Below, piece by piece: positions 32,001-39,962 of a DNA stretch of 64,000 nt. The notes beneath the pieces were generated by a model, which did not search any database, was not told the DNA's origin, and was given only the letters and a program-made list of their open reading frames with translations. The stretch comes from Roseitalea porphyridii (GTDB lineage: Bacteria > Pseudomonadota > Alphaproteobacteria > Rhizobiales > Rhizobiaceae). The stretch spans positions 1,488,001 through 1,552,000 of the forward strand of contig NZ_CP036532.1 in the NCBI RefSeq assembly GCF_004331955.1, written 5' to 3'. Both the position numbers and the translations under genes were made by a program. Numbering within the stretch: the stretch's first letter is position 1; each line of letters starts with the position of its first letter.

Positions 32001-32539
32001 AGAGGCGCGTTCAGGCCTACGCCGATTTCGCCGCGGCGATCCGCCATGGCGCGACCGCCGGCCGCCTTGCCGGCACCGTCGCGCACAAGCAGGTGCGCCG
32101 CACCCGCAACGGCAACAAGATGGGCATCCTGACCCTGTCCGATCCGACCGGGCAGTATGAAGTCGTCATGTTCTCGGAGATGCTCGAACAGTTCGCCGAT
32201 GCGGCCGAGCCGGGCCGAAGCTTCGTGTTGACCGTCGGCGTGCGGCACCGTGACGACGATTCCATCTCGCTGACGCTCAATTCGCTCAGCGCGCTCGACG
32301 AGCACGCCGGCGCCGATGCAGCCCACATGCTGCGCGTGTTCATGCGCGATGCGGCGCCGGCGCGGTCCGTGGCGCGGCAGCTGCGCCAGAATGGGCCGAG
32401 CCCGGTGTCGCTGATCGTCATCAAGCCGGACGGGGCGGGTGAGGTCGAAATCGAACTGCCCGGCCAGTATTCGGTTTCCGGCCCGGTCGCCAGCGCCATC
32501 AAGGCGGTGCCCGGCGTGGTCGACGTCGAACTCGTCTAG
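29006..32539 (+). CDS. dnaE: DNA polymerase III subunit alpha
   Basis: This is the replicative polymerase subunit, 1177 residues, of DnaE1 length. The PHP domain starts at FIHLRVHSSYSLLEGALKLD (about residue 30). The polymerase palm has catalytic aspartates in MPDFDIDFCQDRRDEV (near residue 437-450). A FADYGFNKSHAAAYA motif, a helix-hairpin-helix and an OB fold follow. ATG 29006 is used; an extra acidic 25-residue N-terminus precedes the PHP domain. It is not the mutagenic DnaE2, since it is long and not linked to imuAB. Its stop overlaps the LysR stop on the other strand by two nt. Confidence 0.95.
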   Translation: MDSVDDRANAGEAPGADAPEAGLIDPGFIHLRVHSSYSLLEGALKLDRIIEWAKHNGAPALAVTDTSNLFGALEFAQKASGAGIQPIIGCQLGLRFDAEGEETRGRAGRAGHADPAIVLLAADETGYRNLVELVSRAYLDEDDLDAVRVHDTWLAQRAEGLIALTGGPGGPVGSALAAGQPRVAEQRLASLAALFGDRLYVELQRHGDWDRTVEARTVELAYAHRLPLVGTNEAFFFAREDFEAHDALIAIAEGALLSMDDRRQLTADHWLKPPADMITLFSDLPEATANTVEIARRCSWFPRKIKPILPRFAAVPEGATGEEAEQAEADELRRQAVEGLNARLEHQGLADGYSRDDYDERLDHELSIIARMKFPGYFLIVADFIKWAKAQNIPVGPGRGSGAGSLVAWALTITDIDPLRFSLLFERFLNPERVSMPDFDIDFCQDRRDEVIRYVQDKYGRDQVAQIITFGTLQARAVLRDVGRVLEMPYGQVDRLCKLVPNNPANPTKLADAIAGEAKFAEEREREPIVGQLLDMALKLEGLYRHASTHAAGIVIGDRPLSQLVPLYRDPRSDMPVTQFNMKWVEDAGLVKFDFLGLKTLTVLDMAVRLIARRGETIDLSALPLDDPPTYQMMARGETVGIFQVESPGMRKALVGMKPDRIEDIIALVALYRPGPMDNIPTYNARKHGDEQIASIHPKIDHLVAETQGVIVYQEQVMEIAQLLAGYSLGEADLLRRAMGKKIRAEMDKQRVRFVEGAVERGVSKAQADFIFDLLAKFADYGFNKSHAAAYAMVAYQTAYLKAHYPVEFLAASMTYDMANTDKLNDFRRDAERLDITVVPPSVQTSFRAFEVGDRRIFWALSAIKGVGDAAVDHIVAVRPDGGFDSLEDFARRIDPKIVGRRVLEALIDAGALDCFGHDRAVLAAGLDRILGLSQRVADEAESGQGDIFGAVEASQPERLSLPADAHWPDAERLMRELRAIGFYFSAHPLDAYAPILEKRRVQAYADFAAAIRHGATAGRLAGTVAHKQVRRTRNGNKMGILTLSDPTGQYEVVMFSEMLEQFADAAEPGRSFVLTVGVRHRDDDSISLTLNSLSALDEHAGADAAHMLRVFMRDAAPARSVARQLRQNGPSPVSLIVIKPDGAGEVEIELPGQYSVSGPVASAIKAVPGVVDVELV

Positions 32540-33501
32540 GTGGCAACCGTGGCGCCGGCTGTTGACTCCTGTTCGCGGCCGACCGCGTCCGTCTCCGGCT
32601 GGCTTCCGTGCGCCACCGTCTCGCGAAGATGGTCGATCATCACGCGCGTCTTGCGTGGCAGGAATTGACGGCTCGGATAGATCAGCCATGCCGCCGTGTC
32701 GAAGCTGGTCGCGGCCACGTCATGTGCGGGGAACAGGTCCCGGCAGCGCCCCGCGGCGAGGTCGTCGGCGATCAGCCAGTCGGCAAGCAGCGCGGGCCCC
32801 GCGCCGGCGAGCATCAGTTCGCGAACCTGCAGCGCGCTCGAACTGAAGACGCCGCCGCGCACCGGCACCTCCTGCACGCGGCCATGCGTGTCCCGGAACA
32901 TCCATCGCGTGCGATAGGCGGGCATGGAAAAGAGCACGCAGTCGGTTCGCACAATGTCTTCCGGCTCGTGAGGCACGGGGTTGGCCGAAAGCCAGTCGTG
33001 CGAGGCGACCACCCGGTAGCGGGTCGGCATGAGCCGGCTGCAGATCACGTCGGCATCGATCTCCGGCGCCAGCCTAATGGCAAGATCGATCCGGTTCTCG
33101 ACCAGATCGAGCATCGTGTCGCTCAGTTCCAGTTCGAGCTTCAGGCGCGGATAACGCGCGCGGAAACCGGCCACCAGCGGCGTCAGCAAGTGGACGCCGA
33201 AAGCGACTGAGGCAGTCATCCGCAGCGTGCCTTCCGGCTCGCCCCGGGCGGCGGTCGCGGCCTCGCCCGCCGCGGCAAGCTCGTCCAGGACCGGTTCGAT
33301 CCGCGCCAGATAGCGCGCGCCGGTTTCGGTCAGCGAAAGGCTGCGCGTCGTGCGATGGAAGAGCCGCGCGCCAAGCGTGCGTTCGAGCTTCGATATCGTG
33401 CGCGAGACCACCGACGGATCGATGGTCCGACGGCGCGCCACGGCGGCGAAGCTCCCATATTGCACAACCTCGCGCAGCATCTGAAGGTCTTCGGTATCCA
33501 T
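32536..33501 (-). CDS. LysR-family transcriptional regulator
   Basis: This 321-residue regulator has an N-terminal winged helix-turn-helix (residues 1-60: LQMLREVVQYGSFAAVARRRTIDPSVVSRTISKLERTLGARLF) and a periplasmic-binding-protein-like effector domain. The effector is not predictable. It is divergent from an SDR gene; a perfect inverted repeat overlaps its start codon, so it probably controls both itself and the SDR. The C-terminal 20 residues are low complexity. Confidence 0.92.
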   Translation of the reverse strand: MDTEDLQMLREVVQYGSFAAVARRRTIDPSVVSRTISKLERTLGARLFHRTTRSLSLTETGARYLARIEPVLDELAAAGEAATAARGEPEGTLRMTASVAFGVHLLTPLVAGFRARYPRLKLELELSDTMLDLVENRIDLAIRLAPEIDADVICSRLMPTRYRVVASHDWLSANPVPHEPEDIVRTDCVLFSMPAYRTRWMFRDTHGRVQEVPVRGGVFSSSALQVRELMLAGAGPALLADWLIADDLAAGRCRDLFPAHDVAATSFDTAAWLIYPSRQFLPRKTRVMIDHLRETVAHGSQPETDAVGREQESTAGATVAT

Positions 33502-33522
33502 TCATGCGAAACTTGCATGAAT
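33500..33522. promoter_or_regulatory. LysR-type operator in the divergent LysR/SDR interval
   Basis: ATTCATGC and GCATGAAT form a perfect 8-bp inverted repeat with a 7-nt spacer, and the inner T-N11-A pattern is typical of LysR-type binding. It overlaps the ATG of the regulator (33501-33499), consistent with autorepression, and lies about 70 nt before the SDR start. A half site, TTTCATGC, follows at 33522-33529. Confidence 0.6.
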
Positions 33523-33592
33523 TTCATGCGCGCGCGAGGGTTTATCCGGGACGCGCGGCGCGCGATCCTGCCCCTGCAGACCGGAGGCCATC

Positions 33593-34363
33593 ATGACAGA
33601 CTTCTCGCAGAAAACCGCCATCATCACCGGCGCCTCGCGCGGCATCGGCGAAGCCGCCGCGCGGGAGCTTGCCGCAGCCGGCATGAACGTCGTCCTCGCG
33701 GCGCGGTCGGCTGCCGACATCGAGCGCATCGCCGCCGAGATCGCCGAGGCGGGCGGCGAGGCGATCGCTATGACCTGCGACGTCGCCGACCACGCTTCGG
33801 TGAAGGCTGTCGTCGATCGCGCGCTCGACGCGTTCGGCACGGTCGACCTGCTCGTCAACAATGCCGGTGTTATCAATCCGATAGCCCGGCTTTCTGAATC
33901 AGATCCGGAGGCGTGGGGCGCGGCCATCGATGTCAACGTCAAGGGCGTCTATCACGGCATTCGTGCCGTGCTGCCGGCGATGGAGCGGCAGGGCGGCGGC
34001 ACGATCATCAACATCTCCTCGGGCGCGGCCTACGGGCCGATGGAGGGCTGGAGCCACTACTGCGCGTCCAAGGCGGCCGTCCTGATGCTGACGCGCGCCG
34101 TGCACAAGGAGCATGGCGAAAGCGGCATCCGTTCGGTGGGGTTGAGCCCGGGCACGGTGGCCACCCAGATGCAGGTCGACATCAAGGCCTCCGGCATCAA
34201 TCCGGTTTCGCAGATGGACCCGGACGCGCATGCGCCGCCCGAATGGATCGGCCGCGCCATCGTCTGGCTGGCCGGCGAGGGGGCGGACGACTATCTCGGC
34301 GGCGATCTCAAGCTGCGCACAGATGCCGAGGCGCGCGCCGCGATCGGACTGCCGCCGGCCTGA
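33593..34363 (+). CDS. Short-chain dehydrogenase/reductase
   Basis: This is a 256-residue classical SDR. The NAD(P)-binding TGASRGIG is at residues 12-19, NNAG at 89-92, catalytic Ser at 142-143 (NISSG), and YxxxK at Y156/K160. An Arg at 38 after the second strand (LAARS) favours NADP over NAD. The substrate is unknown. It is divergent from the LysR regulator, which is its likely controller. Confidence 0.9.
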   Translation: MTDFSQKTAIITGASRGIGEAAARELAAAGMNVVLAARSAADIERIAAEIAEAGGEAIAMTCDVADHASVKAVVDRALDAFGTVDLLVNNAGVINPIARLSESDPEAWGAAIDVNVKGVYHGIRAVLPAMERQGGGTIINISSGAAYGPMEGWSHYCASKAAVLMLTRAVHKEHGESGIRSVGLSPGTVATQMQVDIKASGINPVSQMDPDAHAPPEWIGRAIVWLAGEGADDYLGGDLKLRTDAEARAAIGLPPA

Positions 34364-34369
34364 CTCGGT

Positions 34370-34843
34370 TCATTCGCGGGGCTTGTTCAGCCGGCGCACG
34401 GCGGCGTCCATCGCCTGCAGGAAGCGCGAACGGTCCGCGCGCGTGAACGGCGCCGGCCCGCCGATCTGTTCGCCGCCGGCGCGCAGATCGGCCATGATCG
34501 CTCGGGTCGCCACGGCGTTGCCGATCGAGGCAGTGGTGAAAGGCACGCCCTTGGGGCCGAGCACCGCCGCGCCGGCGGCAAGGCAGCGCTCGGCAAGCAG
34601 GATGTCGGCGGTGATCACCAGAACATGGTCGCCTGCGCGTTCGGCGATCCAGTCGTCCGCGGCGTCGAACCCGTCCGAGACGATGACGCGGTCGATCAGC
34701 GGATCGTCGGGGATCCGGATGAAGCTGTTGGCGACGATCGTCACCGCCACGCCATAGCGCTCGGCGACCCGGTAGACCTCGTCCTTGACGGGACAGGCAT
34801 CGGCGTCGACGAGGATCAGGGGGGCCGGGCGGTCGGTCTGCAT
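34370..34843 (-). CDS. UPF0178 (YaiI/YqxD) family protein
   Basis: This 157-residue protein has the family motif LILVDADACPVKDEVYRVAERYG at the N-terminus, VITADILLAERCLAAGA in the middle and IGNAVATRAIMADLR near the end. The fold is PIN-like with conserved aspartates (VDAD, TAD), so nuclease activity is possible but unproven. It converges on the SDR gene with a six-nt gap. Confidence 0.9.
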   Translation of the reverse strand: MQTDRPAPLILVDADACPVKDEVYRVAERYGVAVTIVANSFIRIPDDPLIDRVIVSDGFDAADDWIAERAGDHVLVITADILLAERCLAAGAAVLGPKGVPFTTASIGNAVATRAIMADLRAGGEQIGGPAPFTRADRSRFLQAMDAAVRRLNKPRE

Positions 34844-34882
34844 GACGGCCTTATCGGGGCGATGGCCGGCGCGCGCAAGCCG

Positions 34883-36187
34883 CTATCCGTCGCGCTGCGG
34901 CCGGCCGCGATGATCGGTGCCGAACGTGTAGCCGGTCTCGACGGCCCGCTCGCCGAACTTGCCGCGCAGCGCGTCGACCGCGCGTTCGGCCTTGGCGCGT
35001 CTTGCCGCGCTCACATCGATCAGATCGTCGGGATCGGCCCGCGCCGGGTCGGCAAAATCGGCGACCCCGACGCCGAGCAGGCGATAGGCGGTCCCGTCCA
35101 GTTCCTTTTCAAGAAGCGGCAGCGCCGCCCGGAAGATGCGGTCGGCAAGCTGAGTGGGATCGGGGAGCTGGCGGTTGCGCGTCTTGGACCGGAAGTCACG
35201 GTCCTTGAGCTTGAGCGTCACCGTGCGTCCCGCCAGCCCTTTTGCCTTCAGCCGCGCCGAAACCTTCTCGGTCAGCGACCGCAGCACCGGCACCAGCGTT
35301 TCGGCGTCCGCATGGTCCTCGTTGAACGTCGTCTCGTGGCTGATCGACTTGGCGCCGCCGCGCGGTTCGACATGGCGCGTGTCCTCGCCGCGCGCCAGAT
35401 GATAGAGCCGCCGGCCCATCACGCCATAGCGCTTCATCAGGGTTGTCTCGTCCATCGTCTGGAGCTGGCCGATGCGCGCGATCCCGTCGCGCTCGAGCAC
35501 GCCGGCGAACGCCTTGCCGACGCCCCAGATCAGCGTCACCGGCTGCCCGGCAAGGAACGTCATCGCCTCGGCCTGACCGATCACCGAGAAGCCGCGCGGC
35601 TTTTCGAGGTCCGAGGCCACCTTGGCGAGGAACTTGCAATAGGAAAGGCCCACCGAAACGGTGATGCCGATCTCGTCCTCGACGCGCCTTGCGAAGCGGG
35701 CGAGCGTGCGCGCCGGCGTGTCGCGGTGCAGCCGCTCCGTGCCGGTCAGGTCCAGGAAGGCCTCGTCGATCGACAGCGGCTCGACGAGCGGCGTCAGTTC
35801 CTCCATCAGCGCGCGCACCTGCCGGCCGACGGCGGCATATTTCTCCATGTTCGGCTTGATCACCACCGCGTCCGGGCACGCCTTGAGCGCCTTGAACATC
35901 GGCATGGCAGACTTCACGCCATTTATCCGCGCCACGTAGCACGCCGTTGAAACGACTCCCCGTCTGCCGCCGCCGATGATCACCGGCTTGTCGGCCAGAT
36001 CGGGATTGTCGCGCTTTTCGACGGCTGCATAGAAGGCATCGCAATCGACATGGGCGATCGACAGCGCCGAAAGCTCGGCGTGGCGCGCCATGCGCGGGCT
36101 GCCGCAGCGGCGGCAGCGTCGCTCGTCAGCCTCGGCGGGGGCCAGGCAGTCGCGGCAGAAGGCGTTGTCGGCGCGCGGCATCGTCAT
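34883..36187 (-). CDS. dinB: DNA polymerase IV with N-terminal zinc ribbon
   Basis: This 434-residue Y-family translesion polymerase has its palm acidic residues in [18 protein letters not shown] (D48) and [12 protein letters not shown]. The thumb HhH region [13 protein letters not shown] and the little-finger domain follow. Residues 11-28 form a small Cys4 ribbon (CRDC...CRRC) that precedes the polymerase and is recalled from other rhizobial DinB proteins. The ATG at 36187 is tentative; a second in-frame ATG lies at 36181. A LexA box is only five nt upstream of the start, so the SOS-induced mRNA may have an extremely short leader. Confidence 0.92.
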   Translation of the reverse strand: MTMPRADNAFCRDCLAPAEADERRCRRCGSPRMARHAELSALSIAHVDCDAFYAAVEKRDNPDLADKPVIIGGGRRGVVSTACYVARINGVKSAMPMFKALKACPDAVVIKPNMEKYAAVGRQVRALMEELTPLVEPLSIDEAFLDLTGTERLHRDTPARTLARFARRVEDEIGITVSVGLSYCKFLAKVASDLEKPRGFSVIGQAEAMTFLAGQPVTLIWGVGKAFAGVLERDGIARIGQLQTMDETTLMKRYGVMGRRLYHLARGEDTRHVEPRGGAKSISHETTFNEDHADAETLVPVLRSLTEKVSARLKAKGLAGRTVTLKLKDRDFRSKTRNRQLPDPTQLADRIFRAALPLLEKELDGTAYRLLGVGVADFADPARADPDDLIDVSAARRAKAERAVDALRGKFGERAVETGYTFGTDHRGRPQRDG

Positions 36188-36192
36188 GGCTT

Positions 36193-36207
36193 GAACATAG
36201 CACGAAC
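36193..36207 (-). promoter_or_regulatory. LexA (SOS) box of dinB
   Basis: On the minus strand this reads GTTC-GTGCTAT-GTTC, an exact alphaproteobacterial LexA direct repeat (GTTC-N7-GTTC), five nt before the dinB ATG. A LexA-controlled dinB agrees with known SOS regulons. Confidence 0.82.
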
Positions 36208-36235
36208 GCCAAGCGGCCGTGAGCGCTTTGCGCGG

Positions 36236-36562
36236 TCAGACGAAGTCGCCGGGGCCGGGCACGGCGCCACCGGCGAGTTCCGCGTGGGCGCGCTGGACGG
36301 TCGCCGGCTCGATGCCGTTGTCGTCGCAAAAGCGCATCAGCGTGGGTTCATGCGCCAGGAGGAATTCGAGCACCCCGGCCAGAAACCCCGGCTCGCTCGC
36401 CGCCTGGCGCATCTGGCCGGGCTCGATGCCGGTCAGCGCACAGAAGCGGCTGATCATCTCGCCGTCGGCGGAAATCCAGGAAAGCGCCGCGATCGCGATC
36501 GACGACCCGTCTGCGTTTATCGCCGCGCCGTGCGCGGCCTGGTGATCGGACTGCCTTTGCAT
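36236..36562 (-). CDS. DUF3572 family protein
   Basis: This 108-residue, acidic, all-helical protein matches DUF3572 by the pattern [50 protein letters not shown]. The family is alphaproteobacterial and commonly lies next to divK-pleD. Function is unknown. No signal or membrane helix is seen. It is divergent from divK, sharing a 115-nt intergenic region. Confidence 0.85.
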   Translation of the reverse strand: MQRQSDHQAAHGAAINADGSSIAIAALSWISADGEMISRFCALTGIEPGQMRQAASEPGFLAGVLEFLLAHEPTLMRFCDDNGIEPATVQRAHAELAGGAVPGPGDFV

Positions 36563-36677
36563 GCCGGCTTTCGCTCTTTTTCAATCAAATGCTTCTATAG
36601 CCAAGTCCGGGACGGCTTGGGCACAATGTGCCGTGCGGCGATTCTCTCACACAGACCGACCGCCAACGGGGTTCGAT

Positions 36678-37049
36678 ATGACAAAGACCGTGATGATCGT
36701 AGAAGACAACGAGCTCAACATGAAGCTCTTTCGCGACATCATCGAAGCCAGCGGCTACCAGACCGTGCGCACGCGCAACGGGCTCGAGGCGCTCGATCTG
36801 GCGCGGGCCAACCGGCCGGACCTGATCCTGATGGACATCCAGCTTCCCGAGGTCTCGGGCCTGGAAGTGACGAAATGGCTCAAGGCCGACGATGATCTTC
36901 ATCCGATCCCGGTGATCGCGGTGACCGCCTTTGCCATGAAGGGCGACGAGGAGCGCATCCGCCAGGGTGGCTGCGAGGGCTATATCTCCAAGCCGATCTC
37001 GGTCCCTAAGTTTATCGAAACGATTCGCTCCTATCTTGGCGACGCCTGA
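36678..37049 (+). CDS. divK: Single-domain response regulator DivK
   Basis: This is a 123-residue receiver domain with no output domain. The acid pocket is E9/D10, the phosphorylation site D53 (LILMDIQLP) and the conserved K105 (YISKP). In Caulobacter and rhizobia DivK relays signals from PleC/DivJ to DivL-CckA and so controls CtrA and the cell cycle. ATG 36678 is chosen over an upstream in-frame start because it begins directly at the first strand (TKTVMIVED). The PleD gene follows 38 nt downstream. Confidence 0.94.
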   Translation: MTKTVMIVEDNELNMKLFRDIIEASGYQTVRTRNGLEALDLARANRPDLILMDIQLPEVSGLEVTKWLKADDDLHPIPVIAVTAFAMKGDEERIRQGGCEGYISKPISVPKFIETIRSYLGDA

Positions 37050-37087
37050 GCGCCGCATGGCGCCGGCCGTTCGCGCATGGAGCCGAC

Positions 37088-38464
37088 ATGACCGCACGCA
37101 TCCTCGTCGTCGACGACAACCAGCTCAATCTGGATCTGCTCAACGCGCGCCTGACGATGGAATATTACGAGGTCGCCACCGCGCTTGACGGCCATCAGGC
37201 GCTCGAGGCGCTGGCGCGTGAAAGCTTCGACATCGTGCTGCTCGACATCATGATGCCGGGGATCGACGGGTTCGAGGTCTGCCGGCGCATCAAGGCCGAT
37301 CCGGGGACGATGGACATTCCGGTGGTCATGGTCACCGCGCTCGACCAGATGGAGGACCGCGTGCGGGGTCTTCAGGCCGGTGCCGACGACTTCCTGACCA
37401 AACCGGTCAACGAGCTTCAGCTGCTGGCGCGCGTCAAGAGCCTGACCCGGCTGAAGATGCTGACGGACGAATTGCGTCTGCGCGCCCACACCACGCGCGA
37501 CATCGCCATAGAGGAACTGCTGCGGCGCCACGGCACAAAGCCCGAAGCCCGCGCCGAGGTGCTGCTGATCGACGAACGCGCCTCGGTCTTCGAGCGATAC
37601 AGCGGCATTCTGCGCGGCGTCGCCAATCTGCACCACGTCAGGGATCCGCAGGAGGGCGTGCTCGCCGCCGCCGAGGGCGGTTTCGAGTGCGTGATCGTCT
37701 CGGCCGACTTCGCCACCTTCGATCCGCTGCGCGTGATCGCCCAGCTTCGCTCGCTGGATCGCACGCGCTTCCTGCCGATCATCCTGTCCTCGGACACCGA
37801 GAACGATACGCTGATCGCCCGCGCGCTCGAGCTGGGCGTCAACGATTTCGTCGTCCGCCCGGTCGACGCCAACGAATTCGTCGCGCGCCTGCGCACCCAG
37901 GTGCGCCGCAAGGCCTATCATGACGGGCTGCGCTCCAACGTCGCCGAATCGATCGAACTTGCCGTCACCGACGGGCTGACCGGCCTGCACAATCGACGCT
38001 ATCTCGACACCCATCTTCAATCGCTCGTCGACCGCGCCCGCAAGCGCGGCCGCCCGCTGTCGCTGCTGATCACCGACATCGACCACTTCAAGGCCGTCAA
38101 CGACACGCACGGCCACGATGGTGGTGACGAGGTGCTGCGCGAGTTCGGCCGCCGCCTGCGCGGTCAGGTACGCGGCCTGGACCTGGTCTGCCGGTTCGGC
38201 GGCGAGGAGTTCGTGATCGTCATGCCCGACACGTCGGCGGTGATGGCCGCCGAAATCGCCGAGCGGCTTCGGCTCGACGTCGCCGAGACGCCGTTCGCGG
38301 TCGGCGCCGACCGCTCGAAGATCGCGGTGACGGCCTCGCTCGGTGTCGCAACGCTCGATCCCTCATCCGCAGAAGATGGCGCGGCCCTGATCAAGAAAGC
38401 CGATCTCGCGCTCTACGAAGCCAAGAACGGCGGTCGGAACAAGGTTATTGCCAAGGCCGCGTAG
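37088..38464 (+). CDS. pleD: Diguanylate cyclase response regulator PleD
   Basis: This 458-residue protein has two receiver domains and a GGDEF domain. The first receiver has D53 (IVLLDIMMPG); the second (about residues 155-275) is degenerate and serves as dimer adaptor. The cyclase motif is GGEEF (371-375). The inhibitory I-site RxxD (RGLD) lies five residues before it, so product feedback should operate. Full length and motifs predict an active c-di-GMP synthase regulating motility and polar development, coordinated with DivK. Confidence 0.95.
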   Translation: MTARILVVDDNQLNLDLLNARLTMEYYEVATALDGHQALEALARESFDIVLLDIMMPGIDGFEVCRRIKADPGTMDIPVVMVTALDQMEDRVRGLQAGADDFLTKPVNELQLLARVKSLTRLKMLTDELRLRAHTTRDIAIEELLRRHGTKPEARAEVLLIDERASVFERYSGILRGVANLHHVRDPQEGVLAAAEGGFECVIVSADFATFDPLRVIAQLRSLDRTRFLPIILSSDTENDTLIARALELGVNDFVVRPVDANEFVARLRTQVRRKAYHDGLRSNVAESIELAVTDGLTGLHNRRYLDTHLQSLVDRARKRGRPLSLLITDIDHFKAVNDTHGHDGGDEVLREFGRRLRGQVRGLDLVCRFGGEEFVIVMPDTSAVMAAEIAERLRLDVAETPFAVGADRSKIAVTASLGVATLDPSSAEDGAALIKKADLALYEAKNGGRNKVIAKAA

Positions 38465-38480
38465 ATCGCCTGAAATGAGA

Positions 38481-38511
38481 AAACCGCCGGGGCAGGGCGC
38501 CACGGCGGTTT
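38481..38511. terminator. Bidirectional terminator between pleD and rpmG
   Basis: AAACCGCC and GGCGGTTT form an 8-bp stem around a 15-nt loop in the convergent gap. On the minus strand the stem is followed by TTTTCTCATTT, so it serves rpmG best; on the plus strand only three T follow. Confidence 0.65.
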
Positions 38512-38544
38512 GCAGGAAAAGTCCAGGACGGGTGGGGCGAAGCC

Positions 38545-38712
38545 CTACTTGATCTTGGCTTCCTTGAACTCGACGTGCTTCTTGGCGATCGGGTCGTACT
38601 TCCGCTTGACCATCTTCTCGGTCATCGTGCGGCTGTTCTTCTTGGTGACGTAGAAAAAGCCCGTATCGGCCGTCGACTGCAGCTTGATCTTGATGGTTGT
38701 GGCCTTGGCCAT
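38545..38712 (-). CDS. rpmG: Large ribosomal subunit protein bL33
   Basis: This 55-residue ribosomal protein starts [21 protein letters not shown] and ends [12 protein letters not shown], the standard bL33 pattern. No zinc-binding cysteines are present, so it is the C-minus form that does not need zinc. It is the last gene on the minus strand before pleD, likely with its own promoter since a terminator-like hairpin precedes it. Confidence 0.96.
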   Translation of the reverse strand: MAKATTIKIKLQSTADTGFFYVTKKNSRTMTEKMVKRKYDPIAKKHVEFKEAKIK

Positions 38713-38750
38713 GGTGATGCGCCTCTCGAACGGTGCCGGTGCTGTCGGAC

Positions 38751-38785
38751 AAAAACAAAGCCGGCGCGCGCGAAGGCGGCCCGGC
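38751..38785 (-). terminator. Probable terminator downstream of the NUDIX gene
   Basis: On the minus strand a GC-rich hairpin (GCCGG ... CCGGC outer stem with an inner TTCG loop) is followed by TTTGTTTTTG. It lies between the NUDIX gene and rpmG and suggests that rpmG is transcribed separately. Confidence 0.5.
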
Positions 38786-38837
38786 GTCTGGCGGCAGATG
38801 ACCCATCGGCGGGAAAAAGTCAAGGCCGGCGGGCTGC

Positions 38838-39485
38838 TCAGGGAAACGCGCCGTCCGCCGGATATTCGACGATGCGCCGGCCGTTTCGAACCCGAAAGCA
38901 GGGCACCGGCGCGTCCGAGGCCAGAGCTGGATCGGCGCACAGCCGCTCGTGCGACAGCCGCATCATCACCCGCGTGATCTGGTGCACCGCGTCATCGTCC
39001 TCCCTCGGCAGAGGATACCAGCCGATGTCGGCCAGTTCGCCGTCGGTCGACGCATAATCGAGCCGGGCGCGGTCGACCGAGGCGAGGAAGAAGCGCGTGT
39101 CGTAGCGACGGACCTGACCGGGCGGGGTGATCGCCCGCGCCACATAGCGGATCGGCGTGCGAAGGGCCGCGCCCGCGAGCAGCAGGCCGGTTTCCTCGTG
39201 CGCCTCGCGCAGCGCGCATGTCCCGAAGGCGGCCGCCCGTCGCGATCGGCTGCGGCCGCCCAGCTCGTCGGCCAGCCGTTCGATGTCGGCTGTGGCCAGT
39301 GCGTCCGGCGTCCGCGCGAAGCTGTCGGACCGTTCGACCCTGCCACCGGGAAAGACGCGATTGTGCGCCATGAAGACATGGCCGCCCGAGCGTCGGCCCA
39401 TCAGGAACAGCGGATCCTTGCCGGTCATGTCGGCCAGGATCAGCGAGGCGGCATCGGCGGGCCGGAGGGCGGGGCGCTGCGTCAT
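38838..39485 (-). CDS. NUDIX hydrolase
   Basis: This is a 215-residue NUDIX protein. The second half of the Nudix box, REAHEETG, is at residues 93-100, with the upstream FPGGRV at 45-50. About 40 residues are inserted between them, as in NUDT19-like members that act on CoA derivatives. The substrate cannot be decided. It lies 21 nt after the DUF983 gene in the topA-rnr string. Confidence 0.85.
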   Translation of the reverse strand: MTQRPALRPADAASLILADMTGKDPLFLMGRRSGGHVFMAHNRVFPGGRVERSDSFARTPDALATADIERLADELGGRSRSRRAAAFGTCALREAHEETGLLLAGAALRTPIRYVARAITPPGQVRRYDTRFFLASVDRARLDYASTDGELADIGWYPLPREDDDAVHQITRVMMRLSHERLCADPALASDAPVPCFRVRNGRRIVEYPADGAFP

Positions 39486-39506
39486 CGGCGGGCCGGCATG
39501 CGATCG

Positions 39507-39962
39507 TCAGCCGTGCTGACGCGGATCGATGTCGGGGTCGGCGACGTCGTCGGTCTCGCCGCCGAAGCCGTGCATCCGGTTGGCCCATTGCAGGCCGATC
39601 ACCGCGCCCTTGATCGGCGGGATCAGCGCCAGCGCCATGATGATCGTGACCGGGATCCACAGCGCCAGATGCGCCCAGCCGGGCCAGTCCGTCACGCGCT
39701 CGACGAGCAGGAAGCCGGCGACGACGATGTGGCCGACGATGAACACGTTCAGATAGGCCGGCAGGTCGTCGGCGCGGTGATGGAGGATTTCCTCGCCGCA
39801 ATGGCCGCACCGGTCGACCGACTTCGCATAGGCGCGAAACAGGGCGCCCTCGCCGCAGTTCGGGCAACGACCCTTGGCGCCGCGCCACATCGCCGAGAAC
39901 AGGGGCCGACGCGGCTCCAGGCCCGCGCCGCCGAAACTCTGCGTCCGGAACGTCCCGCTCAT
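39507..39962 (-). CDS. DUF983 membrane protein
   Basis: This 151-residue protein has two CxxC pairs (C33/C36, C52/C55) forming a probable zinc ribbon, followed by two membrane helices at about 70-90 and 98-118. The pattern RGRCPNCGEG with LPAYLNVFIVGHIVV is typical of DUF983. The role is unknown, and the family is often near cytochrome oxidase or, as here, rnr. Its start overlaps the rnr stop by four nt. Confidence 0.88.
   Translation of the reverse strand: MSGTFRTQSFGGAGLEPRRPLFSAMWRGAKGRCPNCGEGALFRAYAKSVDRCGHCGEEILHHRADDLPAYLNVFIVGHIVVAGFLLVERVTDWPGWAHLALWIPVTIIMALALIPPIKGAVIGLQWANRMHGFGGETDDVADPDIDPRQHG

Noticed and set aside
29006-32539. dnaE as the SOS-induced mutagenic DnaE2
   Set aside because: Length and motifs fit replicative DnaE1, imuA/imuB are absent, and the LexA promoter is better matched to the micropeptide just behind it.
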